Positions 1 to 6,846 of a stretch of DNA of 16,571 bases are shown here, piece by piece. Made by a program: the position numbers and the translations under genes. Origin of the DNA: Bacteroidota bacterium (lineage in GTDB: Bacteria; Bacteroidota; Bacteroidia; Chitinophagales; Chitinophagaceae); assembly GCA_023422565.1 (NCBI GenBank), contig JAFAGR010000085.1, positions 1-16,571 on the forward strand, in the 5' to 3' direction. Numbering within the stretch: the stretch's first letter is position 1; each line of letters begins with the position of its first letter. Under the pieces are notes generated by a model. That model did no database searches and was not told the origin of the DNA. It worked only from the letters and a program-made list of their open reading frames with translations.

Positions 1-67
1 AGATGGGATTGGGGGATGTGTAGGAGTCGGTGGGCAGATGTGCGAATTTTTGTAGGGGGGTAGAAAT

Positions 68-102
68 CTTTAATGGGTATTATTAAAGCCTGATATTTTT
101 TT
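68..102 (+). terminator. Possible weak intrinsic terminator
   Basis: A 7-bp perfect inverted repeat (CTTTAAT at 68-74, ATTAAAG at 82-88, 7-nt loop) is followed six bases later by eight Ts at 95-102. The stem is almost all A/T and so weak. It could end a gene lying to the left of the window, but this is a guess from shape only. Confidence 0.25.
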
Positions 103-159
103 GCGAGTATGCCCTTAAGAACAGCTGAACGATAAAATGGAGCCTGCTAATATTAATCC

Positions 160-190
160 CGGTGCCCCATAATAAACACATTCAACTCAG
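160..190 (-). repeat. Interspersed repeat, copy 1 (most diverged)
   Basis: On the minus strand this copy contains ATTATGGGGCACCG (plus-strand 160-173), matching the consensus core ATTATGGRGCAYCG of the five-copy family. Its flank on the 5' side of the core in that orientation (ending TTGAATGTGTTT) resembles copies 2 and 3. Similarity fades outside 160-190. Confidence 0.6.
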
Positions 191-280
191 TTTTATTGAG
201 CTGCAATAAAGTCATCATTAACCATCAGGCCTTAAAGCCATGAATCTCCGGCAGGCCGACAATTCAACTTCCCACCCGTC

Positions 281-312
281 TCGATGCTCCATAATAACCG
301 CATTTAACTTGA
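281..312 (-). repeat. Interspersed repeat, copy 2
   Basis: These 32 bases match copy 3 (425-456) at 31 positions, the only difference being G versus A at the twentieth base. The minus-strand core ATTATGGAGCATCG covers 282-295. Weaker similarity to copy 3 continues a few bases on the low-coordinate side, with CATCGAGA shared in minus-strand reading. Confidence 0.8.
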
Positions 313-424
313 GTTTAGTGGTTTTTGCGAATCGGCAGGCTCTGCCAGTTAACTTATGCTAAAAACACTCATACATTAAAAGCACTGAACCCCGAAGGAG
401 CTGTCGATCCACTACCCATGCCTC

Positions 425-456
425 TCGATGCTCCATAATAACCACATTTAACTTGA
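425..456 (-). repeat. Interspersed repeat, copy 3
   Basis: 31 of 32 bases are identical to copy 2, in the same orientation and 144 bp away. The minus-strand core ATTATGGAGCATCG covers 426-439. A short open frame crosses it but looks fortuitous. Confidence 0.8.
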
Positions 457-624
457 TTATATTGACATCAACCAAATAGCGCGTATTGAAAAAGAGTAGG
501 AGATACTGTGTGCGGGAGAGTTTATTTCCTTTTTCCATATTCACTGCAGGAGAGGTCCACATAGAAATTGCAAAAAAAACCTGAGAATTCAGGACCGATA
601 CTAACTATTTTCCTTGAAAACACC

Positions 625-666
625 GGGCTATGGGGTCATTATGGGGCATCGGATGGTAGCAGAAAA
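625..666 (+). repeat. Interspersed repeat, copy 4 (inverted relative to 1-3)
   Basis: This copy lies in the opposite orientation to copies 1-3, with core ATTATGGGGCATCG at 638-651. It shares about 35 of 42 bases with copy 5, including the leader GGGCTATGGGG and a trailing AGAAAA, neither of which occurs in copies 1-3. Copies 4 and 5 therefore form a subfamily. Confidence 0.75.
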
Positions 667-734
667 TATCAATCGTTTAAGCATTAAACCATTGATCTAT
701 CAAATCATCGAACCACGCAACCGTAGCTGGAACA

Positions 735-776
735 GGGCTATGGGGCCATTATGGAGCATCGGACGATTATAGAAAA
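735..776 (+). repeat. Interspersed repeat, copy 5 (inverted relative to 1-3)
   Basis: Partner of copy 4 at a 110-bp offset. Its core ATTATGGAGCATCG at 748-761 is identical to the cores of copies 2 and 3 although the orientation is reversed. The similarity to copy 4 extends through the trailing AGAAAA and then decays into a C/A-rich stretch. Confidence 0.75.
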
Positions 777-999
777 ATCCAACCACCAACCACCCGACAA
801 CAACAATCCAACCAAATTTGATTCATCGTTGCGAATAATACCATGTTCGCCAGGAACCGTTTAAAAAATGCCTGATTAGGCTCAACACCATTGAAGCATA
901 CATTCTACTTTGGTTGTTCGCTTTTTACGTTTTAATGTTTACAGCACAACCTCTGCCATGTAGCACGTATCTTGTACCATTTTTCATTAAATTTGATTT

Positions 1000-1575
1000 A
1001 TGGCAATCTTAAAATTCAGAGTTTACTGGGAGGAGGATGACACAGTTTATCGCGATATCGCGATCAGGCATACGCAAACGTTTTTCAACTTTTTTCAGGC
1101 CATCCTGAAGAGTTATGAGTTTGACAGTAAACACAAGGCTACGTTTTACCGAAGCAATGATCATTGGCAGCGCGGCAGGGAGATAAGCCTGGAGAAATAT
1201 GAAAAGGAATATAAAGCAGATCCCCTTCTGATGAGCGAAGTGCAAATAGGGAGCGAAATAAAAGACCCCAATCAGAAATTTGTTTTTGAATATGATTTCA
1301 ACAAAAACTGGCAGTTTTTAGTTGAGCTAATACAGGTAGAAAAAGAAGAAAGTAAAAAACTTGATTATCCCGTTTGCGTAAAAACATCGGGCCCTGCGCC
1401 ATCACAATATGGCACAAAAGGAATTGTGGACAGCCGCCTCGCTGAGATGGAAGAGAAGTATGACCTTAAGCCTGAAGCCATGGCTGAAGGATACGGCCAG
1501 GAGGGCGAGGAAACCGAAGAAAACTTAGAGGAAGAAGAATCCGGTTCTTCAGATGAAGCCAATGATGGCTACTAG
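1000..1575 (+). CDS. pRiA4b ORF-3 / IS1096 TnpR-like family protein
   Basis: A 191-residue protein that I recognise as the plasmid pRiA4b ORF-3-like family (also called IS1096 passenger TnpR-like), which is common in Bacteroidota chromosomes and has no established biochemical role. The globular part covers about residues 1-145. It begins with a strand (AILKFRVYWEED), has a conserved-looking FYRSNDHWQRGREISLE stretch near residues 48-65 and a YDFNKNWQFLVEL segment near 98-111. It then ends in a very acidic tail rich in Glu, probably disordered. There is no signal peptide or membrane segment, so it should be cytosolic. Despite the family name no transposon surrounds it. It lies 36 bp upstream of miaA on the same strand and may be co-transcribed with it. 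The ATG at 1000 is the natural start, since the domain begins at once. Confidence 0.75.
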   Translation: MAILKFRVYWEEDDTVYRDIAIRHTQTFFNFFQAILKSYEFDSKHKATFYRSNDHWQRGREISLEKYEKEYKADPLLMSEVQIGSEIKDPNQKFVFEYDFNKNWQFLVELIQVEKEESKKLDYPVCVKTSGPAPSQYGTKGIVDSRLAEMEEKYDLKPEAMAEGYGQEGEETEENLEEEESGSSDEANDGY

Positions 1576-1611
1576 AACCGCCACCATTCCATTTTAAAAT
1601 CATCTATTATT

Positions 1612-2523
1612 TTGGGTGCGGAAAAAACCTGCATAGTAGTTTGCGGACCAACAGCTGTTGGTAAAACCCGCGTGGCTATTGAGCTTGCAAAACATTTTGG
1701 CACTTCTGTCATTTCGGCCGACAGTAGGCAATGTTACCGTGAGTTAAATATTGGCGTCGCCCGCCCATCCGCCGATGAACTTGGGGAATGCAAACATTAT
1801 TTCATTGCTTCGCATAGTATACACGATAACATTACGGCATCTTTCTTTGAGCGCTATGCACTGGATTTGTGTAAGGAGCTCTTTTCAAACAATAATGTGG
1901 TGATCATGGTGGGCGGAACCGGGCTTTACATTAAGGCGTTCTGCGAAGGGCTGGATGAAATTCCTGTTGCCGATGAAGAGATACGCACCCAGGTACAAGC
2001 CGGTTTCAACAAAGGAGGCATAAAGTGGCTGGCGGAGGAACTTCATAAAAAAGACCCGCTTTTTTATGAGAAGGGCGAAATGGAAAATCCGCGGCGTATG
2101 ACGCGCGCACTGGAAGTGGTTACGCAAACAGGTAGATCGATACTTTCCTTTCACAATGCACTATCGGCCACGCGCCCGTTCAGAATAATTAAGATCGGGC
2201 TTGACCTCCCACGAAATGAATTGTACTCCCGAATTGATTTGAGGGTAGATGAGATGATGCAGAAAGGCCTGCTTGACGAAGTTCGCTCCCTGGTTTCGTT
2301 TCAACAGCTGAAAGCATTGCAAACAGTGGGTTACAGCGAATTATTCGCACATTTAAAAGGAGAGCTTTCTTTAAATGAAGCGGAGGAACTCATTAAAAGA
2401 AATTCGCGGCGTTATGCAAAACGTCAACTCACCTGGTTCAGGAAAGATGATAAGATTAATTGGTTTGCTCCCGATGCCGGAGAGATACTGGCATTCCTTA
2501 AAAAAGAAAATGCAGGCTTTTAA
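1612..2523 (+). CDS. miaA: tRNA dimethylallyltransferase MiaA
   Basis: MiaA transfers the dimethylallyl group of DMAPP to N6 of adenosine 37 in tRNAs that read codons beginning with U, the first step toward (ms2)i6A. The 303-residue length is normal. Visible signatures are the P-loop GPTAVGKT at residues 12-19, the ISADSRQ motif at 34-40 that contacts the tRNA and substrate, the GGTGLYIKA motif at about 101-109, and the C-terminal QTVGYSEL and RYAKRQLTWFRK stretches near 242 and 270-285. The start is a TTG at 1612: no ATG or GTG lies between the upstream gene and the P-loop in this frame, and no Shine-Dalgarno is evident, as is usual in this phylum. The stop codon lies in the loop of a hairpin that appears to serve the opposite-strand porin gene. 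Confidence 0.95.
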   Translation: MGAEKTCIVVCGPTAVGKTRVAIELAKHFGTSVISADSRQCYRELNIGVARPSADELGECKHYFIASHSIHDNITASFFERYALDLCKELFSNNNVVIMVGGTGLYIKAFCEGLDEIPVADEEIRTQVQAGFNKGGIKWLAEELHKKDPLFYEKGEMENPRRMTRALEVVTQTGRSILSFHNALSATRPFRIIKIGLDLPRNELYSRIDLRVDEMMQKGLLDEVRSLVSFQQLKALQTVGYSELFAHLKGELSLNEAEELIKRNSRRYAKRQLTWFRKDDKINWFAPDAGEILAFLKKENAGF

Positions 2524-2533
2524 CACCTGCATT
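2500..2533 (-). terminator. Intrinsic terminator for the porin gene, overlapping the miaA end
   Basis: An 8-bp perfect stem (2509-2516 with 2526-2533; AATGCAGG/CCTGCATT) has a 9-nt loop that contains the miaA stop codon. Read on the minus strand the stem is followed by TTCTTTTTT, the U tract expected of an intrinsic terminator for the gene ending at 2555. On the plus strand no T run follows, so it looks one-directional. Confidence 0.6.
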
Positions 2534-2554
2534 CTACTTGTATATATCCCCGTA

Positions 2555-4102
2555 TTAAAATTTGAATCCGAAGGTGGCCATAATAGTGCCACGAGTTTGT
2601 TTAAGTGCGCCATATGTATTCTGGCGGTCCTCCAATCGATAAGGAAAGTGTATATCTTTTTTCAGGTGATGCACATAGCCGAGATCGAAGAATACACCTT
2701 TGTCGCGGTAACCTAATCCTCCGCTAAATGCCATTTGGTAGGCTTTTTCAGGATTGTCTTTATATGGGTTTCCATAATAAGCGAAGCCAAGCCTTGCCAT
2801 GATAACACTGAACTTAACCTCACCGCCTACACGAAAGTTGAAAGCGCCTTTATATTGTTGCTTCACCACTTTGGTTAATGCTTTATAATATGATTTTTCC
2901 TCCGGCGTGGGCTCTTCATTGTTGCTGCGGAATTTCGTTCCGCGGTGATTTACGTATTCGATGTCTGCCGAAAGAAAAGCCCGCTGCTTGTTTACATTTT
3001 CCACTTCGCGAAATACATATGATGCACTGATGAGCGCCTTCCACGGACTGTATTGCTGATAGCGCGCTTCACCTTTCTCCCCGTTTGTGAATGCTTCTGA
3101 AGAAACGCTGAAACTTCCTGCCGGGCTTTCGAGTTCGGTGCTTAGTCTTGTCGATCTTGTGTCTTTCATAAACATGAAAGAAGGGGAGTGTATGGCGAGC
3201 CCGATCCGGAAATAATCTTTCGGCCTGTAAATAGCGCCGGCTTTTATATTGATACCGCCACCCGTTGTGGTAAAATCGTCTTCATAGCGAAATGATTTGA
3301 AATGATTGTCTGTATTTGAAGAGGTGTCGGTTTCCGTCATCACCGTGTTGCTTGTGTAGTGAACTATGGGTATGCCGAAAGTTAGTCCATAATACCATTT
3401 GTTATCTGTATTACCTGCCAGGCTTGCGGCCAATTCATAAATGCCGCCCCCGGTAGTTTGCAAATAATCCTGTTTTAATGCATAGCCTGCATCAAGCAGG
3501 TATTCAGGTGCGGCTTTAATTTGATACGAGCCATCGTCCATCCTAACGGTGTCTATCAGGTAGGTGAAAAGTGCTGTGGCAGAAGTATAAGGGAGAGGCG
3601 AATTGGTTTGAAGCACCTGATCAATCGATAAGCCGCTTTTTGCAAATTCTTCTGCAAACTGCTCACTAAATGAACTATAGTTATTTAAACCTTGAAGATG
3701 AATTACATTTTTGAAAGAAACATTCTGATTAATGGCAAAGCCAATGGTGGCTGATTCCCTGGCTCCTTTCTTTTTACCAAGGCCTATTATTACACCTATA
3801 GGATTGAGCCCGATAACAGAGCGGTTGCTCTTAGTGGTTGAATCACGGTAAAGCGCTTTTGTGCGGATGTCAGAAGTGTTTATTCCGAACGAAACTTCCC
3901 GTGTATTGAAGAATGCGAGCCCTGCGGGGTTCACATAAATTGACGTGATATCTCCTGCAAGCGAACCCATTGTGCCGCCAACGCTATTGATACGCGTGGA
4001 TCCGTTTTGATGATACCAACTGTAACGAATAGCATCTTCAGGTATTTGCGAATATGCGTGGCTGCACAGCAGCAGCGCGGCAAAGAATAAAATTCTTTTC
4101 AT
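2555..4102 (-). CDS. OmpP1/FadL-like outer membrane transport protein
   Basis: A 515-residue predicted outer-membrane beta-barrel of the OmpP1/FadL/TodX superfamily, whose members admit hydrophobic compounds. The N-terminus is a clear signal peptide (MKRILFFAALLLCSHAYS, cleavage probably before Gln19). It is followed by the VNPAGLAFF signature near residues 57-65, the hallmark NPAG motif of FadL-like N-termini. The rest is a series of alternating amphipathic strands rich in Tyr and Gly, ending in the aromatic C-terminal residue (ATFGFKF) recognised by the BAM machinery. The substrate cannot be read from the sequence; in Bacteroidota these proteins are usually left as generic transporters. The Tyr-rich lipoprotein gene lies 41 bp upstream on the same strand, so the two may be co-transcribed. 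Confidence 0.8.
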   Translation of the reverse strand: MKRILFFAALLLCSHAYSQIPEDAIRYSWYHQNGSTRINSVGGTMGSLAGDITSIYVNPAGLAFFNTREVSFGINTSDIRTKALYRDSTTKSNRSVIGLNPIGVIIGLGKKKGARESATIGFAINQNVSFKNVIHLQGLNNYSSFSEQFAEEFAKSGLSIDQVLQTNSPLPYTSATALFTYLIDTVRMDDGSYQIKAAPEYLLDAGYALKQDYLQTTGGGIYELAASLAGNTDNKWYYGLTFGIPIVHYTSNTVMTETDTSSNTDNHFKSFRYEDDFTTTGGGINIKAGAIYRPKDYFRIGLAIHSPSFMFMKDTRSTRLSTELESPAGSFSVSSEAFTNGEKGEARYQQYSPWKALISASYVFREVENVNKQRAFLSADIEYVNHRGTKFRSNNEEPTPEEKSYYKALTKVVKQQYKGAFNFRVGGEVKFSVIMARLGFAYYGNPYKDNPEKAYQMAFSGGLGYRDKGVFFDLGYVHHLKKDIHFPYRLEDRQNTYGALKQTRGTIMATFGFKF

Positions 4103-4143
4103 GAACTTTTAATTGAAAGTTTGATAGAAACTAACGGTAATGC

Positions 4144-4761
4144 TTAGTTGCGGCCCGGGCGCGATACCGGCCTGTTGCCACCTGAAGTATTGCCTGAAGA
4201 ACTTCCCGAACTTCCCGAGGAAGGCGAATAGGTTCTTGAATCATTTCCGCCGCTCTCATTTCTGCTGCGAACATTAATTACGCGGCGGGTGCTTCCGCCG
4301 GAATTGCTGTTGTTATAGGTTCGCGTATTCGATGGGGTTTGGTACTGCCCCGTCTTCGGATTTTTCACAGGCGTAGTGATCGGCGGGTTGTAACTGCCCA
4401 GGTTTACCATTCTCGGAGTGGTGTTTTTAGGGTTCGAGAAACGAATGTTTGGAGAATAGACCGGATAAGGATAGTAGTAAGGATTGTAATAATATCCATA
4501 GCCGTAACCGTACCTGTATGGATGATGAGAGTAATCGTAATCGTAACGGTCGTCCATCGTTCTCCATCTCCGATCTCTGGTGGCCATGCGCAATTCTCTT
4601 TCTTCACGGTCTTCAACCGTAGTTTCTTCCTTTATTTCATTCCCTTCTTTTACCGGCGAAAAATATACATCATCCGGAGTTTGAGAATTTTTGTAAGTCG
4701 TGTTGCATGCGGAAAAACTGATTACCGCTGCAACGGCGAGGAGTGTAATTTTATTTTTCAT
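4144..4761 (-). CDS. Tyr-rich low-complexity lipoprotein
   Basis: A 205-residue protein, not recognised beyond its architecture. I start it at the ATG at 4761, not at an upstream in-frame ATG (4830), because the downstream start gives a classical lipoprotein signal: basic MKNK, a hydrophobic core, then lipobox FSAC with the acylated Cys at residue 19. After an acidic and Arg-rich stretch with many EE and RR pairs comes a low-complexity belt of about 30 residues dominated by Tyr, His, Gly and Pro. A C-terminal third rich in Ser, Gly, Asn, Thr and Arg follows, probably disordered. Such tails suggest a surface-exposed or periplasm-spanning lipoprotein. It precedes the FadL-like porin gene with a 41-bp gap and diverges from proS across 170 bp. 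Confidence 0.65.
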   Translation of the reverse strand: MKNKITLLAVAAVISFSACNTTYKNSQTPDDVYFSPVKEGNEIKEETTVEDREERELRMATRDRRWRTMDDRYDYDYSHHPYRYGYGYGYYYNPYYYPYPVYSPNIRFSNPKNTTPRMVNLGSYNPPITTPVKNPKTGQYQTPSNTRTYNNSNSGGSTRRVINVRSRNESGGNDSRTYSPSSGSSGSSSGNTSGGNRPVSRPGRN

Positions 4762-4931
4762 GCTGAACTGTTTAAAGGCGTTAGATGTATTTTTGCGCAA
4801 CTCCTGGTCATTTAAAATGTAAAGTTGCACATTCTATCAGGTAGATGAGAACAAAGATTATTTTTTTGTTGTTAAAGATGTGCTAATCAACATACATTAG
4901 AAACGTTAAAACCAGGGGCTTACAAATTATT

Positions 4932-6407
4932 ATGAGCAAAGCATTAACCTCGAGGGAAGAGGATTATTCACAATGGTATAACGACCTTGTAATTAAAGGA
5001 GGGCTGGCCGATTATTCTGCCGTTAGGGGATGCATGGTCATAAAGCCGTATGGTTTTGCGCTTTGGGAAAACATGCGTGACCAGCTTGACAGGATGTTCA
5101 AAGAAACGGGACATGTAAATGCATATTTTCCTTTGTTCATTCCGAAAAGCTTATTTGAAGCTGAAGAGAAGAATGCTGAAGGGTTTGCAAAAGAATGTGC
5201 GATAGTTACGCACTACAGGCTTAAAGGAGACCCTGATAAACCGGGGAAGCTTATGGTAGATCCGGATGCAAAACTTGAAGAAGAACTCGTTGTAAGGCCG
5301 ACAAGCGAGGCGATAATTTGGAACACTTATAAGAGTTGGATACAATCTTACCGCGACTTACCAATCCTGGTAAATCAATGGGCGAATGTGGTACGATGGG
5401 AAATGAGAACAAGATTGTTTTTACGCACTGCCGAGTTTCTCTGGCAGGAAGGCCACACGGCCCACGCCACCCGTGAAGAGGCGATAGTGGAAACGGAAAA
5501 AATGCTGAACGTGTATGCAGATTTTGTAGAAAATTATATGGCAGTTCCCGTTATTCGCGGAATTAAAACGGCTAATGAAAGATTTGCCGGCGCAGATGAA
5601 ACATATTGTATTGAGGCTATGATGCAGGATGGAAAGGCGTTGCAGGCGGGCACCTCACATTTTTTGGGGCAGAATTTTGCAAAGGCTTTTGATGTGCAAT
5701 TTCTTACCAAAGAAAATAAGCTGGAGTATGTTTGGGCTACAAGTTGGGGCGTATCTACCCGTCTGATCGGTGCATTAATAATGGCTCATAGCGATGACCA
5801 GGGCCTGATCATGCCACCACGCATCGCTCCTTTGCAGGTTGTTATAGTCCCGATTTATAAGGGAGAAGAAAGCAAGCGTTTGGTGGATGAAAAAGCAGAG
5901 GAAATCATTAAACAATTGAAAGGGAGAAAAATTTCTGTGAAGTATGATGATTCAGATAATTCGAGGCCGGGATGGAAGTTTGCAGAGTATGAACTTAAGG
6001 GTGTACCGGTTCGCATCGCCCTGGGAGCGAGGGATATTGAAAACAAGGTGGTAGAAGTGGCGCGAAGAGATACCAAGGAGAAGCAAACCATGCCGCTGGA
6101 AAACATTGGCGATGCTGTTGAGAACCTATTAAACGACATCCAGCAAAACATGTATAACCGCGCACTTGAGTTCAGGGAAAACAATATGTATGAGGCAAAC
6201 AGCTGGGAGGAATTTACTTCATTGCTTGATAAGGGCGGCTTCATCTCTGCGCACTGGGATGGCACGCCGGAAACTGAAGAAAAGATCAAGAATGAAACGA
6301 AGGCTACTATCCGGTGTATACCGCTTAACAATAAACAGGAAGCCGGCAAATGTATACTAACGGGGCAGCCTAGCCGCCAAAGGGTGATCTTTGCACGGGC
6401 ATACTAA
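4932..6407 (+). CDS. proS: Prolyl-tRNA synthetase, archaeal/eukaryotic-type
   Basis: Class II aminoacyl-tRNA synthetase charging tRNA-Pro with proline. The 491-residue length and C-terminus identify the type without the bacterial editing insertion (often called ProS type 3). Class II motif 2 is visible as the VRWEMRTRLFLRTAEFLWQE region near residues 150-170, and motif 3 as the GVSTRLIGALIMAHSDD region near 274-290. The anticodon-binding domain begins at about 297 (PLQVVIVPIYKGEE). The C-terminal extra domain carries GKCILTGQPS and ends in Tyr, as this type does. No INS editing domain is present, so any clearance of mischarged Ala-tRNA-Pro would need a separate protein. It is followed 8 bp later by a small membrane protein gene and then by truB. 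Confidence 0.95.
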   Translation: MSKALTSREEDYSQWYNDLVIKGGLADYSAVRGCMVIKPYGFALWENMRDQLDRMFKETGHVNAYFPLFIPKSLFEAEEKNAEGFAKECAIVTHYRLKGDPDKPGKLMVDPDAKLEEELVVRPTSEAIIWNTYKSWIQSYRDLPILVNQWANVVRWEMRTRLFLRTAEFLWQEGHTAHATREEAIVETEKMLNVYADFVENYMAVPVIRGIKTANERFAGADETYCIEAMMQDGKALQAGTSHFLGQNFAKAFDVQFLTKENKLEYVWATSWGVSTRLIGALIMAHSDDQGLIMPPRIAPLQVVIVPIYKGEESKRLVDEKAEEIIKQLKGRKISVKYDDSDNSRPGWKFAEYELKGVPVRIALGARDIENKVVEVARRDTKEKQTMPLENIGDAVENLLNDIQQNMYNRALEFRENNMYEANSWEEFTSLLDKGGFISAHWDGTPETEEKIKNETKATIRCIPLNNKQEAGKCILTGQPSRQRVIFARAY

Positions 6408-6415
6408 TTCACGAA

Positions 6416-6832
6416 ATGAAGAGTATTAATACAAAGCCTGAGATACTGCGGTTTGAAGCAACTGTTCAGGAAATGCGGGAATTGAAGCGATGGGCGCGCT
6501 TTTTAGGAATTGTGGGGATGATTGTAAGTGCATTCTTACTGATCGTTTCCGTATTCGGCGGTTCCATATTACGTAACCTGGAGCAGGCTTCGGTGGATGC
6601 CGGCAAAAGGTCTGCAGTTTTTGTGATGATACTTCTTGTGTTGGCCACAGTTGCATTTACTCTCGCCGTAATCTTGTTGATGTTTTCAAACAGCATTAAT
6701 CTAAGCCAAGACGGCGGCGGGCTGCGCAATACATTGCGGTACCTGAAAAATTATTTTCGTACTGCCGGTGTCTTTATTTTATTGTTGATGCTGCTGATCG
6801 TACTGCAGTCTGTACTTGGTATTTTCTATTAA
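6416..6832 (+). CDS. Small three-helix membrane protein (DUF5362-like)
   Basis: A 138-residue integral membrane protein. About 26 mostly polar residues (EATVQEMRELKRWARF) are followed by hydrophobic segments at about 28-52, 66-92 and 116-137. The loop between the second and third (SQDGGGLRNTLRYLKNYFR) is polar. The layout and the LRNTLRYLKNYFRTAGV stretch recall the DUF5362 family of Bacteroidota, a name without function; I hold this assignment loosely. The start is the ATG at 6416, only 8 bp after proS, and truB begins 14 bp after its stop, so the three genes probably form one transcript. Confidence 0.75.
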   Translation: MKSINTKPEILRFEATVQEMRELKRWARFLGIVGMIVSAFLLIVSVFGGSILRNLEQASVDAGKRSAVFVMILLVLATVAFTLAVILLMFSNSINLSQDGGGLRNTLRYLKNYFRTAGVFILLLMLLIVLQSVLGIFY

Positions 6833-6846
6833 ATATTTCTAACAAA

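Larger units (their letters stand above)
1..999. other. Non-coding left edge with interspersed repeats
   Basis: About one kilobase without a convincing gene on either strand. The only open frame above 60 codons (359-562, minus) runs through one of the repeat copies, resembles no family I recognise and has no obvious start context, so I treat it as fortuitous. The region holds five copies of a repeat with a 14-base core (listed separately), a possible weak terminator near 68-102 and AT-rich sequence leading into the first gene. Nothing resembling a tRNA, an integrase or a transposase is visible. Confidence 0.7.

Noticed and set aside
359..562. Minus-strand 67-codon open frame as a gene
   Set aside because: It overlaps repeat copy 3, has no recognisable domain or start context, and related frames at the other copies close quickly.
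160..776. CRISPR array
   Set aside because: The repeats are in both orientations, unequal in length and irregularly spaced (110-212 bp); no cas genes are present.
988..995. TAAATTTG as the promoter of the first gene
   Set aside because: It matches TAnnTTTG but sits 4 bp before the ATG, would demand a leaderless or truncated mRNA, and has no -33 TTTG at the right distance; likely chance in AT-rich DNA.
1000..1575. Mobile element passenger gene
   Set aside because: The family name recalls IS1096 and plasmid pRiA4b, but no transposase, inverted repeats or target duplication is visible and the gene sits in a housekeeping context.
2375..2716. Plus-strand 113-codon open frame across the miaA/porin junction
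   Set aside because: It overlaps two well-supported genes in other frames and has no recognisable features.
4339..4815. Plus-strand 158-codon open frame antisense to the lipoprotein gene
   Set aside because: Its Arg/Val/Ile-rich composition is the expected by-product of the Tyr/Asn/Ser-rich codons on the other strand.
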